DNA from: Corynebacterium tuscaniense
GTDB lineage: Bacteria > Actinomycetota > Actinomycetes > Mycobacteriales > Mycobacteriaceae
DNA length: 64,000 bases
Reading direction: 5' to 3'
NCBI RefSeq assembly: GCF_008693065.1
Contig: NZ_VXKH01000004.1
Span: 1 to 64,000 of the forward strand
Of this stretch, positions 8,950 to 22,461 are shown piece by piece. Numbering within the stretch: the first letter of the stretch is position 1; every line of letters starts with the position of its first letter. The notes below the pieces were generated by a model, which did no database searches, was not told the origin of the DNA, and saw only the letters and a list, made by a program, of their open reading frames with translations. The position numbers were made by a program, and so were the translations under genes.

Positions 8950-10110
8950 ATGGCAACCACAGGCGTGACTGCCCCAGCAGGTTTTGTGGCCGCAGGAGTT
9001 ACAGCAGGTATTAAGCCTTCGGGCAATCCGGACATGGCCCTCGTCGTCAACACTGGCCCAGAGTATGTGGCAGCTGCTGTGACCACGCGCAACAAAGTTG
9101 TGGCTGCGCCCGTGAAAGTAACCCGCAAGGCTGTAGCCGACGGTGTGCTCAGGGCAGTGGTGTTTAACTCCGGTAACGCTAATGCCTGTAATGGCCGACA
9201 GGGCGATGAGGATGCGGTGGCGATGCAAGAGCACACCGCGGCCGCCCTTGGTGTTGCCGCCGATGATGTGGCTGTGTGCTCCACCGGGCGCATTGGTGAT
9301 CTGCTGCCCATGGATATCATCCGCAAGGGTATTGATCAGATGAGTACATCGCTGGGTGATGATGGCACGGCTGCCGCTACCGCAATCATTACCACGGACA
9401 CCGTGGCAAAAGAAGCAGTTGTTGTCCGTGACGGCTGGACCGTCGGCGGCATGGCTAAAGGCGTGGGCATGATGGCACCATCCTTGGCCACGATGCTCAC
9501 GTGTATTACTACTGATGCGTTGGTCACTCCGGAGGTACTGGATCGTGCGCTGCGTGCGGCGAGTGCCGTCACCTTTGACACCCTGGACATCGATGGCACA
9601 ACCTCCACCAACGACTCTGTGGTGATCATGGCCTCCGGCGCATCTGGTGTGACGCCTTCCGCGGAGGATCTTGCGGACGCGGTGCTGGACATCAGCCGTG
9701 ATCTGGCACGCCAGCTGCAGTCAGATGCTGAAGGTGTAACCAAGCGCGTGTCCATCACCGTGGAAGGCACCACTACTGATGAACAGGCGCTCAATGCGGC
9801 CCGCACGATTGGTCGGGACAACCTGTTCAAGTGCGCGATGTTTGGTTCTGACCCGAACTGGGGTCGCGTTCTCGCCGCCGTCGGTATGGCCGAGGCCGAC
9901 ATGGACCCAGACAACATCAGCGTGTACTTCAACGGCCAGCCAGTGTGCGAGGGAAGCACTGGTGCTCCGGGCGCACGAGAAGTGGACTTGAGCGGTGCGG
10001 ACATTGAGGTCCGCGTGGACTTGGGCACCGGTGGCTCCGGTATCGCGACCGTGAGTACCACCGACTTGTCCTACGCCTACGTGGAGATCAACTCAGAGTA
10101 CTCGACCTAA
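8950..10110 (+). CDS. argJ: Bifunctional glutamate N-acetyltransferase / amino-acid acetyltransferase
   Basis: There are 386 residues. ArgJ transfers the acetyl group from N-acetylornithine to glutamate, which recycles acetyl groups and releases ornithine. It is made as a precursor that cleaves itself before a threonine; here this is Thr181 in the motif LATMLTCI. The alpha part ends there and the beta part begins with the nucleophile. [15 protein letters not shown] near the C-terminus is the family's conserved binding segment. GAAAGAGAG upstream serves as the ribosome-binding site. It lies 38 bases after argC and 19 before argB. Because ArgJ acts cyclically, no separate argE is needed in the cluster, and none is present. 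Confidence 0.96.
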   Translation: MATTGVTAPAGFVAAGVTAGIKPSGNPDMALVVNTGPEYVAAAVTTRNKVVAAPVKVTRKAVADGVLRAVVFNSGNANACNGRQGDEDAVAMQEHTAAALGVAADDVAVCSTGRIGDLLPMDIIRKGIDQMSTSLGDDGTAAATAIITTDTVAKEAVVVRDGWTVGGMAKGVGMMAPSLATMLTCITTDALVTPEVLDRALRAASAVTFDTLDIDGTTSTNDSVVIMASGASGVTPSAEDLADAVLDISRDLARQLQSDAEGVTKRVSITVEGTTTDEQALNAARTIGRDNLFKCAMFGSDPNWGRVLAAVGMAEADMDPDNISVYFNGQPVCEGSTGAPGAREVDLSGADIEVRVDLGTGGSGIATVSTTDLSYAYVEINSEYST

Positions 10111-10129
10111 AAAAGCTGGGGAATAGACA

Positions 10130-11094
10130 ATGGACAGCAGTATGAACGCAGTAGCGGAACTCACCCGTGGTTTGACCAACCAAGACCGAGCCCATGTGTT
10201 GGCGGAGGCTCTGCCGTGGCTTCAGCACTACCGCGACAAGATTGTTGTGGTGAAGTACGGCGGTAATGCCATGATCGATGATGACCTCAAATCGGCATTC
10301 GCAGCTGACATGGTCTTCCTGCGCACCGTGGGCGCCAAGCCGGTGGTGGTGCACGGCGGTGGTCCGCAGATCACCACCATGCTTGGCCGGCTCGGTCTTG
10401 ACAGTGGTGAATTTATTGGTGGATTCCGCGTGACCACGCCAGAGATTCTGGACGTTGTTCGGATGGTTCTCTTCGGCCAGGTCGGGCGTGACCTCCTCGG
10501 GCGCATCAACTCCCACGGCCCGTACGCGGTGGGCACCTCAGGAGAGGATGCTGGTTTGTTCACTGCTGAGAAGCGCCTGGTTGAGGTCGATGGTCAGCTG
10601 AAGGATATCGGCCTTGTCGGTGAGATTGTGGATGTGAACCCCGCCGCTGTGATGGATATTATCGACGCTGGCAGGATTCCCGTTGTCTCCGGTATTGCAC
10701 CTGGTGTGGACGGCAATGTGTACAACATCAACGCCGACTCCGCTGCGGGTGCGCTCGCGGCAGCGCTGAAAGCAGAGCGCCTGGTGGTACTCACCAATGT
10801 CGAGGGCCTGTACACCGACTGGCCGAATAAGGATTCGTTGCTATCCAAGATCGAAGTCAACGAACTGGAAAAGATCGTGCCCAACCTCGATTCGGGCATG
10901 ATCCCCAAAATGGAAGCATGCCTCACCGCCGTGAACGGGGGAGTGGCAGCAGCACATGTGATTGATGGGCGTATCCCGCACTCGGTTCTCTTGGAGCTGC
11001 TCACCATGGGTGGCATCGGCACCATGGTGTTGCCGAATGACTATGAGCGGGAAAACTACCCGGATGGCACCGTGTTCAGGAAGGACGATGTGCA

Positions 11095-11098
<4 letters not shown>
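10130..11098 (+). CDS. argB: Acetylglutamate kinase
   Basis: There are 322 residues. It phosphorylates N-acetylglutamate and is the usual feedback control point in organisms with cyclic ArgJ. Amino-acid-kinase motifs are visible: KYGGNAM for the phosphate-binding loop near residue 40, [10 protein letters not shown] for substrate, and [15 protein letters not shown] near the ATP site. The N-terminal helix of about 25 residues ahead of the kinase fold ([20 protein letters not shown]) is the mark of arginine-inhibitable hexameric enzymes, so inhibition by arginine is inferred. A second ATG four codons downstream is also possible. The stop overlaps the argD start. Confidence 0.96.
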
Positions 11099-13271
<2,173 letters not shown>

Positions 13272-13272
13272 C

Positions 13273-13791
13273 ATGACCACACCGAATTCACGCGCCGTGC
13301 GCCAGGCAAAAATCCTGGCCATCTTGGATCACACTCGAGTCTCCTCCCAGGTGCAGTTGTCGGAGTTGCTTCTGGACGAAGGCATTGACATCACCCAAGC
13401 CACCCTGTCCCGTGACTTGGATGAGCTGGGGGCCCGCAAGGTCCGCCCGTCCGGTGGTGGTCGCTCATACTACGCGGTAGGGGAGGAAGCACAGTCCTTC
13501 CAGGCTGCGCCTAAAGGTCCACGGGACAAATTGCGCCGTATGCTCGCTGAGTTGGTAGTCTCCATCGACCACACTGGCAACATCGCAGTGCTGCGCACGC
13601 CGGCCGGTGCGGCACAGTATTTGGCCAGCTACATTGATCGCGTGGCGCTCGACCAAGTGGTGGGTACCATCGCGGGTGATGACACGGTGTTCGTGTTGGC
13701 CCGAGAACCCCTTACCGGCAAAGAATTAGCCGAGGAGTTCATGGGGGACCGGGACGAGCATTCCGACGGCGATGAGCCCGGGGCCGGGTAG
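13273..13791 (+). CDS. argR: Arginine repressor
   Basis: There are 172 residues. The N-terminal winged helix-turn-helix is seen in [20 protein letters not shown] and [15 protein letters not shown], where the Gln-Ala-Thr-Leu-Ser-Arg-Asp-Leu recognition helix is diagnostic. The C-terminal domain oligomerises and binds arginine; [12 protein letters not shown] carries the conserved Asp pair. A C-terminal acidic tail of about 20 residues ends the protein. With arginine bound it forms hexamers that repress arg genes. Its place inside the cluster implies autoregulation. The first ATG after argF is used; the longer frame that reads back into argF is a shadow. Confidence 0.95.
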   Translation: MTTPNSRAVRQAKILAILDHTRVSSQVQLSELLLDEGIDITQATLSRDLDELGARKVRPSGGGRSYYAVGEEAQSFQAAPKGPRDKLRRMLAELVVSIDHTGNIAVLRTPAGAAQYLASYIDRVALDQVVGTIAGDDTVFVLAREPLTGKELAEEFMGDRDEHSDGDEPGAG

Positions 13792-13795
13792 TACG

Positions 13796-13849
13796 CTGTC
13801 ATACATTCTTTACTAAGCATTCAACAGAGCTAAGGAGCCCTTAAAACAT
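13796..13849 (+). promoter_or_regulatory. Probable argG promoter/operator region
   Basis: This 54-base gap between argR and argG is AT-rich, with the repeated element CATTC (within TACATTCTT and AAGCATTCAA) about 15 bases apart and possible -10 boxes. TACATTC also occurs upstream of argC at 7833-7839. The position suggests a second promoter under ArgR control; operator identity is inferred. AAGGAG at 13832-13837 lies 12 bases before the argG ATG. Confidence 0.35.
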
Positions 13850-15052
13850 ATGACCAATCGCGTCGTTCTTGCTTATTCCGGCGGCCTGGACACGTCCGTC
13901 GCAATCCCGTACCTCGCTGAAATGACCGGCGGTGAGGTGGTTGCTGTTTCCCTCGACCTCGGCCAGGGCGGCGAGGACTTGGAGTCCGTGCGTCAGCGCG
14001 CCCTTGACTGCGGTGCGGTGGAGTCCATCGTTGTGGATGCCCGCGATGAGTTCGCCGAAGAGTACTGCCTGCCCACCATCAAGGCGAACGGCATGTACAT
14101 GAAGCAGTACCCGCTGGTGTCTGCGATTTCCCGCCCGCTGATTGTCAAGCACCTCGTCGAAGCTGCTAAGGAGCATGGTGGCACCCACGTTGCACACGGC
14201 TGCACCGGTAAGGGCAACGACCAGGTGCGTTTCGAGGTTGGCTTTGTCAACATGGATCCGAACCTGGAGATTATCGCTCCGGCACGTGATTACGCATGGA
14301 CCCGTGACAAGGCGATCGAGTACGCCGAGGGCAAGGATCTTCCGATTGAGCAGTCCGCTGCATCGCCGTTCTCCATTGACCAAAACGTTTGGGGTCGTGC
14401 GGTTGAGACCGGCTTCCTCGAGGATCTGTGGAACCCGCCGACAAAGGACCTGTACGCCTACACCGAGGACCCGGCCCTGGGGAATGCTCCGGACGAGGTG
14501 ATCATTTCCTTCGAGGGCGGCAAGCCCGTTGCCATTGACGGCCGCAAGGTGACCATGCTCGAGGCCATCGAGGAGATGAACCGCCGCGCTGGTGCGCAGG
14601 GCGTTGGCCGCCTGGACATGGTGGAGGACCGCCTGGTGGGCATCAAGTCCCGCGAGGTCTATGAGGCTCCGGGCGCTGTTGCACTCATCACCGCACACGA
14701 GGCACTTGAGGATGTCACCGTCGAGCGTGAGCTTGCACGTTACAAGAGGCTTATCGACGCACGCTGGTCCGAGGAAGTCTACGACGGCCTCTGGTTCGGC
14801 CCCTTGAAGCGCTCCTTGGACGCTTTCATTGAGTCCACTCAGGAGCACGTCACCGGCGATATCCGCATGGTTCTGCACGCAGGCTCCATCACGGTCAACG
14901 GCCGTCGTTCCAGCCACTCGCTGTATGACTTCAACCTGGCTACCTACGACACGGGCGATACCTTCGACCAGTCCCACGCCAAGGGTTTTGTCAAGCTGCA
15001 CGGTTTGTCTTCCGAGATCGCTAACAAACGTGACCGCGAAGCTGGGAAGTAA
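13850..15052 (+). CDS. argG: Argininosuccinate synthase
   Basis: There are 400 residues. It condenses citrulline and aspartate using ATP. The N-terminal P-loop of the PP-loop ATPase family is [24 protein letters not shown] carries the conserved citrulline/aspartate site, and the tail [27 protein letters not shown] (quoted only in part: [12 protein letters not shown]) is typical. The length is normal. argH follows after 51 bases. Confidence 0.97.
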   Translation: MTNRVVLAYSGGLDTSVAIPYLAEMTGGEVVAVSLDLGQGGEDLESVRQRALDCGAVESIVVDARDEFAEEYCLPTIKANGMYMKQYPLVSAISRPLIVKHLVEAAKEHGGTHVAHGCTGKGNDQVRFEVGFVNMDPNLEIIAPARDYAWTRDKAIEYAEGKDLPIEQSAASPFSIDQNVWGRAVETGFLEDLWNPPTKDLYAYTEDPALGNAPDEVIISFEGGKPVAIDGRKVTMLEAIEEMNRRAGAQGVGRLDMVEDRLVGIKSREVYEAPGAVALITAHEALEDVTVERELARYKRLIDARWSEEVYDGLWFGPLKRSLDAFIESTQEHVTGDIRMVLHAGSITVNGRRSSHSLYDFNLATYDTGDTFDQSHAKGFVKLHGLSSEIANKRDREAGK

Positions 15053-16540
<1,488 letters not shown>

Positions 16541-16586
16541 TTAGCACGACGCACCCCCTCAGCCTGCAAAGTTAACAAGCGCACCT

Positions 16587-16592
16587 TAAACT
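16587..16592 (+). promoter_or_regulatory. -10 box of a leaderless promoter for the envelope module
   Basis: TAAACT ends 6 bases before the ATG at 16599, so transcription would begin at or next to the start codon. There is no Shine-Dalgarno. A -35 is not clear. Confidence 0.5.
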
Positions 16593-16598
16593 GAGAAC

Positions 16599-17843
16599 AT
16601 GTCCACACAAAAGCCTTACGCCGACCTCGGAAGAAACAGTCCCTCCAGCTTTGGGGCACACCGTGCTGCTAGCCCAAGAAGTAGTTCATCCGGAAAGAGT
16701 CGTCAGAGATGGTCCATCGGCCTCGGTAGTTTGCTCGTGATTGTTGCGGTTATCGCCGTGCTCATGGGCCGCGGCATCATTCCCGGATTTACCGGCGCCA
16801 CCGATCGTTTCGGTCCTGGCGGAAATGGGAGCGCTGGCCCAGCCAAGGGCACACAAGCGGTACACGGTGTCGTGGGTTCTGAAAAGCGGGAGTACTTTGA
16901 GGATCCGGCCGTGGTGGAGCGTCTCCGGGAGCTTGGCTACACAGTCACGGTTAACACTGCTGGCTCGCGACGCATCGCAACTGAAGTAGACCTCAAAACA
17001 GAGGACTTTGTTTTTCCGTCCTCGAGCCCCGCGACCCAGAAGATTACGGATCAAGGCTTAGGCTATTCCGCCGATTACCCCTTCTTTTCCCCCATGGCGG
17101 TGGCCACTTTCCAGCCAATCGTGGACTTGCTTGTTGGGGCTGAAGTGGTGCGAAAAGAAGGGGACACCTACGTCCTGGATATGAACAGGTTCATCGAGAT
17201 CACCCAGGAGGGGAAACGTTGGCGCGACTTCGGCGATAGTTTCCCTTCACCGCGCAATGTCCAGATTTCCACGACGGACATACGCTCCTCAAATTCCGCG
17301 GCGATGTTCTTGTCTATCTTGGCGTGGCAGTTCGGTGAACGTGAACCGGACAAGGCAAACGATGTTGACTGGCTCACGCAGCAGGTCGCTCCGTTTTTTA
17401 CCGATCAAGGCTATACCCAATCTTCTTCCGCAGGGCCCTTCAATGACTACTTAAGCCAAGGTATGGGGTCCTCGCCGATGGTGCTTGTCTACGAGGCCCA
17501 GTTCCTTGGGGAGCAAATGAAGCCGAACTCCCGCATCAAAGACGATATGGTGCTTGTCCAGCTAGACCCGACGGTGCTGGCTAACCATGGCATCGTAGGA
17601 ATTAGCCCAGAAGGCAAGGAGCTCGGTCGTCTCTTGTCTACTGATGAGACTTTGCAACGGCTGGCTGCTCAACATGGCTTCCGGCCAGCTAGCCACGATT
17701 ACCTCACGGAAATTCTGGGAGAAAAGGGCTTCCCGCCACCATCGAGTTATGTGTCGTCGGTTGACCCACCGAACTATGACCGGTTGGAAGCACTCATTGA
17801 AGGGACGGGTAAACGCTTTGGCTCCATCCCGCCGCGGCAGTAG
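16599..17843 (+). CDS. Membrane-anchored protein with a periplasmic-binding-like extracytoplasmic domain
   Basis: There are 414 residues: a cytoplasmic Ser/Arg-rich N-terminus, one membrane helix at about residues 39-58 (SIGLGSLLVIVAVIAVL), then an extracytoplasmic domain. Segments such as VVGSEKREYFEDPAVVERLRELGYTV (in part), a DFVFPSSSPA loop, and MVLVYEAQFLGEQ resemble a type 2 solute-binding fold. This is inferred by eye, and the ligand is unknown. It lies 14 bases before the binding/VWA lipoprotein and shares its operon, so the two probably work together at the membrane surface. This gene and its neighbours are not transport operons: no permease or ATPase is nearby. Confidence 0.6.
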   Translation: MSTQKPYADLGRNSPSSFGAHRAASPRSSSSGKSRQRWSIGLGSLLVIVAVIAVLMGRGIIPGFTGATDRFGPGGNGSAGPAKGTQAVHGVVGSEKREYFEDPAVVERLRELGYTVTVNTAGSRRIATEVDLKTEDFVFPSSSPATQKITDQGLGYSADYPFFSPMAVATFQPIVDLLVGAEVVRKEGDTYVLDMNRFIEITQEGKRWRDFGDSFPSPRNVQISTTDIRSSNSAAMFLSILAWQFGEREPDKANDVDWLTQQVAPFFTDQGYTQSSSAGPFNDYLSQGMGSSPMVLVYEAQFLGEQMKPNSRIKDDMVLVQLDPTVLANHGIVGISPEGKELGRLLSTDETLQRLAAQHGFRPASHDYLTEILGEKGFPPPSSYVSSVDPPNYDRLEALIEGTGKRFGSIPPRQ

Positions 17844-17857
17844 GAGGAGCAGGAGAA

Positions 17858-19432
17858 ATGAAAAAATTAGTAGCACTGCTTGTCGCTTCGCTCATGAGTT
17901 TGACGCTCACCGCGTGCGAGTTGACAGAAGAAGCAAGCCAATCGTTGGGGTCCAACTCAGATACTCCATTGAGCATTGTCGCTGCAACTGAGTTGGAGGA
18001 CTTGGAACCCCTAGTCCAGCAGGCCGCCGAAGAACTTGGATTTCCCATTAATTTGGAATTCCATAAAGGCACGCTTCAGAACTCCCAAGACCTAAGGGAC
18101 GGGAAATTTGATGGCTCAGTAGATGCCACGTGGATGGCCACCAACCGCTACGTTGACCTCATTGGTGCGCGTGGTGCGCTTGCGAATGAGACGAAGATAG
18201 CCACGAGCCCTGTCGCCTTCGGTGTGCAAAAGGCAAAGGTCCGCGAGCTTGGCTGGGATCAAAAGCAGCCCACGTGGAGTGAATTCGCAGCTGCTGGCCG
18301 CGAAGGTAAGTTCACATTCGGTATGACGGACCCGTCAGCGTCTAACTCAGGCTTCTCCGCGCTCGTCTCCGTAGCCACTGCAATGGCTGACACTGGTTCC
18401 GCGCTGACGGACCAGGATATTGAGAATGTGGGACCAAGCCTCCACGAACTTTTCCAGGCTCAGTCTCTGGTTTCTGGATCATCTGGGTGGCTCGCTGATT
18501 CTTTTCTGGAGGATCCGACAGAGGCAGATGCGATTATCAACTATGAGTCCACATTGCATCAGATGCGCGCCGAAGGAGCTGATATTGATGTCATTGTTCC
18601 TGCTGATGGGGTGATTTCCGCAGATTATCCGTTGTCCACGCTAGCTAATCCAGTTAGTGACGATGGTGCGGAGAAGGTTAAGGCACTCGCGGACTGGCTG
18701 CTTGACCACCAGCAATCTATCGCGGACTCTTACCGTCGCCCCGTACACGATGTGGAGAATATTCCGGCTGAGCTGCAGAGCCAAACCGTTATTGAACTGC
18801 CATTTCCAAGCAACTACGGAACGGTGCAGCACCTCGTCCAGCGCTACAACAATGAGTTCCGTACAAAGGGCAACACCACATTCGTGTTGGATATCTCCGG
18901 TTCGATGGAGGGTGAGCGCCTTGATTCGCTCAAACAAATCATGACGTCTCTGGTGGATGGCACTGCAGCAACGACCATTGGAAACGTGTCGTTGCGCGAT
19001 GGGGAGACGGTGACCTTCCAGAAATTCTCCGCAGAACCGGGAGAGTCATTTACCGGCACGTACAGCACGACTGATCCGGCAGTGCAGCAGCAGTTCCTGG
19101 ACTATATCAATAGCCTCGTCGCTTTTGGCGGAACGAACATCTACGACACGATTCTGGATGTGACGGAGACGGCGGACCCTAATGCGGGCATCACGTCGAT
19201 CGTGTTGTTGACGGACGGGGAAGTGACGGCCGGGCGTGGCATGGCTCAGTTCAAGGACGATTACGCGAGGGTGACCGCGGATAAGGGGGTCGTCCCTGTG
19301 TTTGTCATCCAGTACGGTGAAGCCAACGTGGAAGAAATGAAAGAACTGGCGGACATGACCGGCGGCGCTGTGTTTGATGCGATTAACGGTGACCTCGCTG
19401 ACGCGTTCAAGGAGATTCGTGGGTACCAGTAA
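17858..19432 (+). CDS. Lipoprotein with a solute-binding-like domain fused to a VWA domain
   Basis: There are 524 residues. The signal peptide ends in LTLTAC with lipobox Cys20. Residues 35-300 look like a type 2 periplasmic-binding domain (PLSIVAATELEDLEPLVQQ at the start). Residues 340-520 are a von Willebrand A domain with an intact metal site: D345-x-S-x-S in LDISGSMEG, a Thr in GGTNIYD, and Asp in LLTDGEV. VWA domains bind proteins through a coordinated divalent metal. The AGGAGCAGGAG site upstream is strong. In other bacteria proteins of this architecture occur near xpaC and telA (tellurite/stress) genes, and the next gene here looks XpaC-like. A role in envelope stress or protein assembly is inferred. 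Confidence 0.75.
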   Translation: MKKLVALLVASLMSLTLTACELTEEASQSLGSNSDTPLSIVAATELEDLEPLVQQAAEELGFPINLEFHKGTLQNSQDLRDGKFDGSVDATWMATNRYVDLIGARGALANETKIATSPVAFGVQKAKVRELGWDQKQPTWSEFAAAGREGKFTFGMTDPSASNSGFSALVSVATAMADTGSALTDQDIENVGPSLHELFQAQSLVSGSSGWLADSFLEDPTEADAIINYESTLHQMRAEGADIDVIVPADGVISADYPLSTLANPVSDDGAEKVKALADWLLDHQQSIADSYRRPVHDVENIPAELQSQTVIELPFPSNYGTVQHLVQRYNNEFRTKGNTTFVLDISGSMEGERLDSLKQIMTSLVDGTAATTIGNVSLRDGETVTFQKFSAEPGESFTGTYSTTDPAVQQQFLDYINSLVAFGGTNIYDTILDVTETADPNAGITSIVLLTDGEVTAGRGMAQFKDDYARVTADKGVVPVFVIQYGEANVEEMKELADMTGGAVFDAINGDLADAFKEIRGYQ

Positions 19433-20048
19433 ACACTCCGCCACACCCGCACGCGGCGATAGCTTCTTCACCTCCAACAAGAACTTGGTGGGAATGGGCC
19501 TTGCCATTGCGGTTATCGGCGCGCACGTGATTATTGGCCTTGGCTTCCTATGGCCGATTGTTGCGGCCGCTGCTTGGGGCGCTGGCGTGATGCTGACACC
19601 TGCGCCATCGCAGAAAACTCTTCCGTCCGTCGCTTCACCACCTCTTCCATCGGGGGAGCAGTTGGAACAAAAGCTCACGGAAAACCTTAGTTCTCTCTAT
19701 AACGTAGATCCTCCGGTACCTGTTGCTGTACAGGCGATGAAGTTAGAGAACACGCTGAGATTTGTCTTTGAGGAGTGGGATGACCTGGAATCGGCCCCGC
19801 AGCACCAGCAGACCATTTGGAGCATTGTGAATATCTACCTCCCTGAGGTGATCACGACTTATCTGGATGCGCCGCAGTACCGAAGCCCAGAAGCCGCCGA
19901 TGTGGTCACTGGCTCACTAGCCACGTTGACCACCGCTGCCGCGAAAGTGAAGCGGGGCATCTTGGACCAGAACCTGCGTGCTTTGGATTCTCAGGCCCGA
20001 ATGTTGCGGGAAGCCTTCGGCGACCTGCCTGGGTTGGATAAGAATTAG
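19419..20048 (+). CDS. XpaC-like membrane protein
   Basis: There are 209 residues from GTG 19419, chosen because AAGGAG precedes it; it overlaps the VWA gene by 14 bases, implying coupling. The N-terminus carries two closely spaced hydrophobic helices (NLVGMGLAIAVIGAHVIIGL and FLWPIVAAAAWGAGVML). The C-terminal half is an all-helical domain. Topology and context fit the XpaC group (named 5-bromo-4-chloroindolyl phosphate hydrolysis proteins), which occurs with TelA and VWA proteins in stress-related clusters. Sequence similarity is only guessed. No telA gene is in the window. Confidence 0.5.
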   Translation: MGTSKHSATPARGDSFFTSNKNLVGMGLAIAVIGAHVIIGLGFLWPIVAAAAWGAGVMLTPAPSQKTLPSVASPPLPSGEQLEQKLTENLSSLYNVDPPVPVAVQAMKLENTLRFVFEEWDDLESAPQHQQTIWSIVNIYLPEVITTYLDAPQYRSPEAADVVTGSLATLTTAAAKVKRGILDQNLRALDSQARMLREAFGDLPGLDKN

Positions 20049-20068
20049 ACAAGGTACGATGAGGCACC

Positions 20069-20260
20069 ATGACGTCCAACACTCCAACGCTTGACCCACT
20101 GCTTCTTGACATCCTTGCATGTCCGAAGGACAAGGGGCCCTTGGAGTATCTCAAGGACGAGCAGTTGCTGGTCAATCGTCGTCTTGGCATTGCCTATCGT
20201 ATCGATGAAGGCATTCCAGTTTTGCTTATCGACGAAGCTGTGCCGTATCCCGCCGAGTAG
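20069..20260 (+). CDS. Trm112-family small protein
   Basis: There are 63 residues. LLDILACPKDKGPLEYL followed by LGIAYRIDEGIPVLLIDEA matches the bacterial Trm112/YcaR fold. The family normally has a zinc-knuckle pattern CP.C near the start; here only one Cys (ILACPKDKG) remains, so metal binding is doubtful. In archaea and eukaryotes Trm112 is an activator subunit of methyltransferases; the bacterial role is unclear. It follows the XpaC-like gene by 20 bases and precedes tyrS. Confidence 0.85.
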   Translation: MTSNTPTLDPLLLDILACPKDKGPLEYLKDEQLLVNRRLGIAYRIDEGIPVLLIDEAVPYPAE

Positions 20261-20335
20261 CACCCGAATTCTGGCTATTTAACCTTGCTAAAGTAATTCC
20301 ATTTAAAACTCAACGAGGCTTGAAAGAACTGTTCT

Positions 20336-21610
20336 ATGGCTGACAGTGCAAACATTATTGATGAACTAGAGTGGCGCGGACTGATCAATCAGTCCACTGA
20401 CTTGGATGCCCTGCGGGAAGTCACGGCAGCGCCGATCACCCTGTACGCAGGATTTGACCCGACGGGACCGTCCTTGCACGCCGGCCACCTCGTCCCGTTG
20501 CTCATGCTGCGTCGTTTCCAGGAGGCTGGTCATCGTCCGATCGTGCTCGCTGGTGGTGCTACAGGCATGATAGGGGATCCACGTGATGTGGGGGAGCGCT
20601 CCATGAACTCGGCCGACACTGTCGGTGATTGGGCGAAGCGTATCGCTGGTCAGCTCGAGCGCTTCGTCTCCTTTGAAGGTGAGAACGCCGCGATTATGGC
20701 GAACAACGCTGACTGGATCAATGAAATGTCCGTGATCACCTTCTTGCGTGATGTGGGTAAACACTTCTCCCTGTCCACCATGTTGTCTCGTGACACGGTG
20801 AAGCGTCGTCTGGAAAATGACGGCATCTCCTACACCGAGTTCTCCTACATGCTGCTGCAGGCAAACGACTACGTGCAGCTGCGTCGCCGCTACGACTGTG
20901 TGTTGCAAGTTGGTGGCTCTGATCAGTGGGGCAATCTTGTTGCTGGTGTGGACCTGAACCGGCGCATTGACAGTGCGTCCGTGCACGCTCTGACTGTGCC
21001 GCTAGTGACGGACTCTGAGGGCAAGAAGTTTGGCAAGTCCACCGGTGGGGGCTCTCTGTGGCTCGACCCGGAGATGACCAGCCCATACCGCTGGTACCAG
21101 TACTTCATTAATACTGCCGATGCTGACGTGATTCGCTACTTGCGTTGGTTCACCTTCTTGACCAAGGAGGAGCTGGATGAACTCGAAGTTGAGGTCAAGG
21201 AGCGCCCATTTAAACGCGTCGCGCAGAAGAGGCTTGCGCAGGAAATGACGGATCTGGTCCACGGGCCGGAGGCTACAAAGAACGTTGAACTGGCATCCCA
21301 AGCTCTCTTCGGCCGTGCCGAGCTGACGGACCTCGATGAGGCAACCCTGGCTGGTGCAGTGTCTGAGACCGATGTGTTTGAGATTGGTGCGGGCGAACCA
21401 CGCGGAATCGTCGATATGCTCGTGGGAACTGGTTTGGCCGAGTCCAAGGGCGCTGCACGCCGCATCATCAAGGAAGGTGGCGCATACGCCAACAATCAGC
21501 GTATTGATTCAGAGGACTGGGAGCCGACAGCCGCGGACTTGCTCCACGGTTCCTGGATTGTGCTGCGCCGCGGTAAGAAGAATTTCTCCGGCGTGAAGGT
21601 GAATGGGTAG
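20336..21610 (+). CDS. tyrS: Tyrosine--tRNA ligase
   Basis: There are 424 residues of a class I synthetase. The HIGH motif is HAGH (residues 48-51), and the KMSKS motif is [17 protein letters not shown] is the ATP/tyrosine-binding start. The C-terminal S4 RNA-binding domain is seen in [19 protein letters not shown]. The 75-base gap before it holds a possible promoter (TAAAGT at 20290-20295). The ribosome-binding site is weak (GAAAGAAC). There is no T-box. Confidence 0.97.
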   Translation: MADSANIIDELEWRGLINQSTDLDALREVTAAPITLYAGFDPTGPSLHAGHLVPLLMLRRFQEAGHRPIVLAGGATGMIGDPRDVGERSMNSADTVGDWAKRIAGQLERFVSFEGENAAIMANNADWINEMSVITFLRDVGKHFSLSTMLSRDTVKRRLENDGISYTEFSYMLLQANDYVQLRRRYDCVLQVGGSDQWGNLVAGVDLNRRIDSASVHALTVPLVTDSEGKKFGKSTGGGSLWLDPEMTSPYRWYQYFINTADADVIRYLRWFTFLTKEELDELEVEVKERPFKRVAQKRLAQEMTDLVHGPEATKNVELASQALFGRAELTDLDEATLAGAVSETDVFEIGAGEPRGIVDMLVGTGLAESKGAARRIIKEGGAYANNQRIDSEDWEPTAADLLHGSWIVLRRGKKNFSGVKVNG

Positions 21611-21618
21611 GTGACGCA

Positions 21619-22452
21619 ATGAGCGAGGACAACAACCAGACACACGGGCGCGTGGGCCGTGAAGGCCGCCCACGTCGTACGCACGCGAACCGTGGTGGCG
21701 CCGGACGCGACGGCAGCAACGGCAAAGTGCGCCATGATCGCTCCAACCCTTATCGCCAGGGTTTCCGTGAGGACCGTATGGCACAGAAAGAAAATGAGCC
21801 GGCATTGCCGGACGATATTGATGCGTCCGACCTTGACCCTTCGGTGCTGCAGGACCTGCGCGTATTGGCTAAGGACAACGCAGACAAGGTGGCCAAGCAC
21901 ATGATCATGGCGGCATCCTGGATGGCCGATGATCCGCAGTTGGCTCTGAGGCACGCGCGTGCAGCGAAAAACCGCGCCGGACGTGTTGGTGTGGTCCGCG
22001 AAGCAGCAGGTATTGCTGCGTACCACGCTGGTGAATGGAAAGAGGCTTTGTCGGAGCTGCGAGCCGCACGCCGCATGAGCGGTGGCCCAGGCCTCTTGGC
22101 TGTTATGGCGGATGCGGAACGTGGACTCGGTCGGCCGGAGAAAGCAATTGAGATCGGGCGTAGCCCGGAAGCGAAACAGCTGGATCCCGATTCCCGGATT
22201 GAACTGGCCATTGTGGTTGCTGGTGCACGCCACGACCTGGGTCAGCACGAATCTGCGTTGGCAACGTTGCAGCAGATGAACCCGTCGTTAAGTGCCCAAG
22301 GTTTCGCGCAGACCCGTCTTGCCTACGCTTACGCGGATGCGTTGCAGCAAATTGGTCGTACGGACGAGGCGCGCCACTGGTTTGAACACGTCGCCGCGGT
22401 GGACGAGGACTCGTGGACTGACGCCAGCCAGCGTCTCAAGGAACTGAGCTAG
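21619..22452 (+). CDS. Hypothetical helical-repeat (TPR-like) protein
   Basis: There are 277 residues. The first 60 are basic and Gly/Arg/Asn-rich (GRVGREGRPRRTHANRGG), likely disordered and possibly nucleic-acid binding. From about residue 75 there are helix pairs with TPR-like spacing (DNADKVAKHMIMAASWMADD, ALRHARAAKNRAGRVGVVRE, LLAVMADAERGLGRPEKAIE, DLGQHESALATLQQM). The protein is cytosolic with no signal peptide. It sits eight bases after tyrS and nine before the HAD phosphatase gene, so it is in the same operon. Proteins of this kind next to tyrS are conserved in corynebacteria, but no function is known to me. Confidence 0.75.
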   Translation: MSEDNNQTHGRVGREGRPRRTHANRGGAGRDGSNGKVRHDRSNPYRQGFREDRMAQKENEPALPDDIDASDLDPSVLQDLRVLAKDNADKVAKHMIMAASWMADDPQLALRHARAAKNRAGRVGVVREAAGIAAYHAGEWKEALSELRAARRMSGGPGLLAVMADAERGLGRPEKAIEIGRSPEAKQLDPDSRIELAIVVAGARHDLGQHESALATLQQMNPSLSAQGFAQTRLAYAYADALQQIGRTDEARHWFEHVAAVDEDSWTDASQRLKELS

Positions 22453-22461
22453 GGGGCTGCG

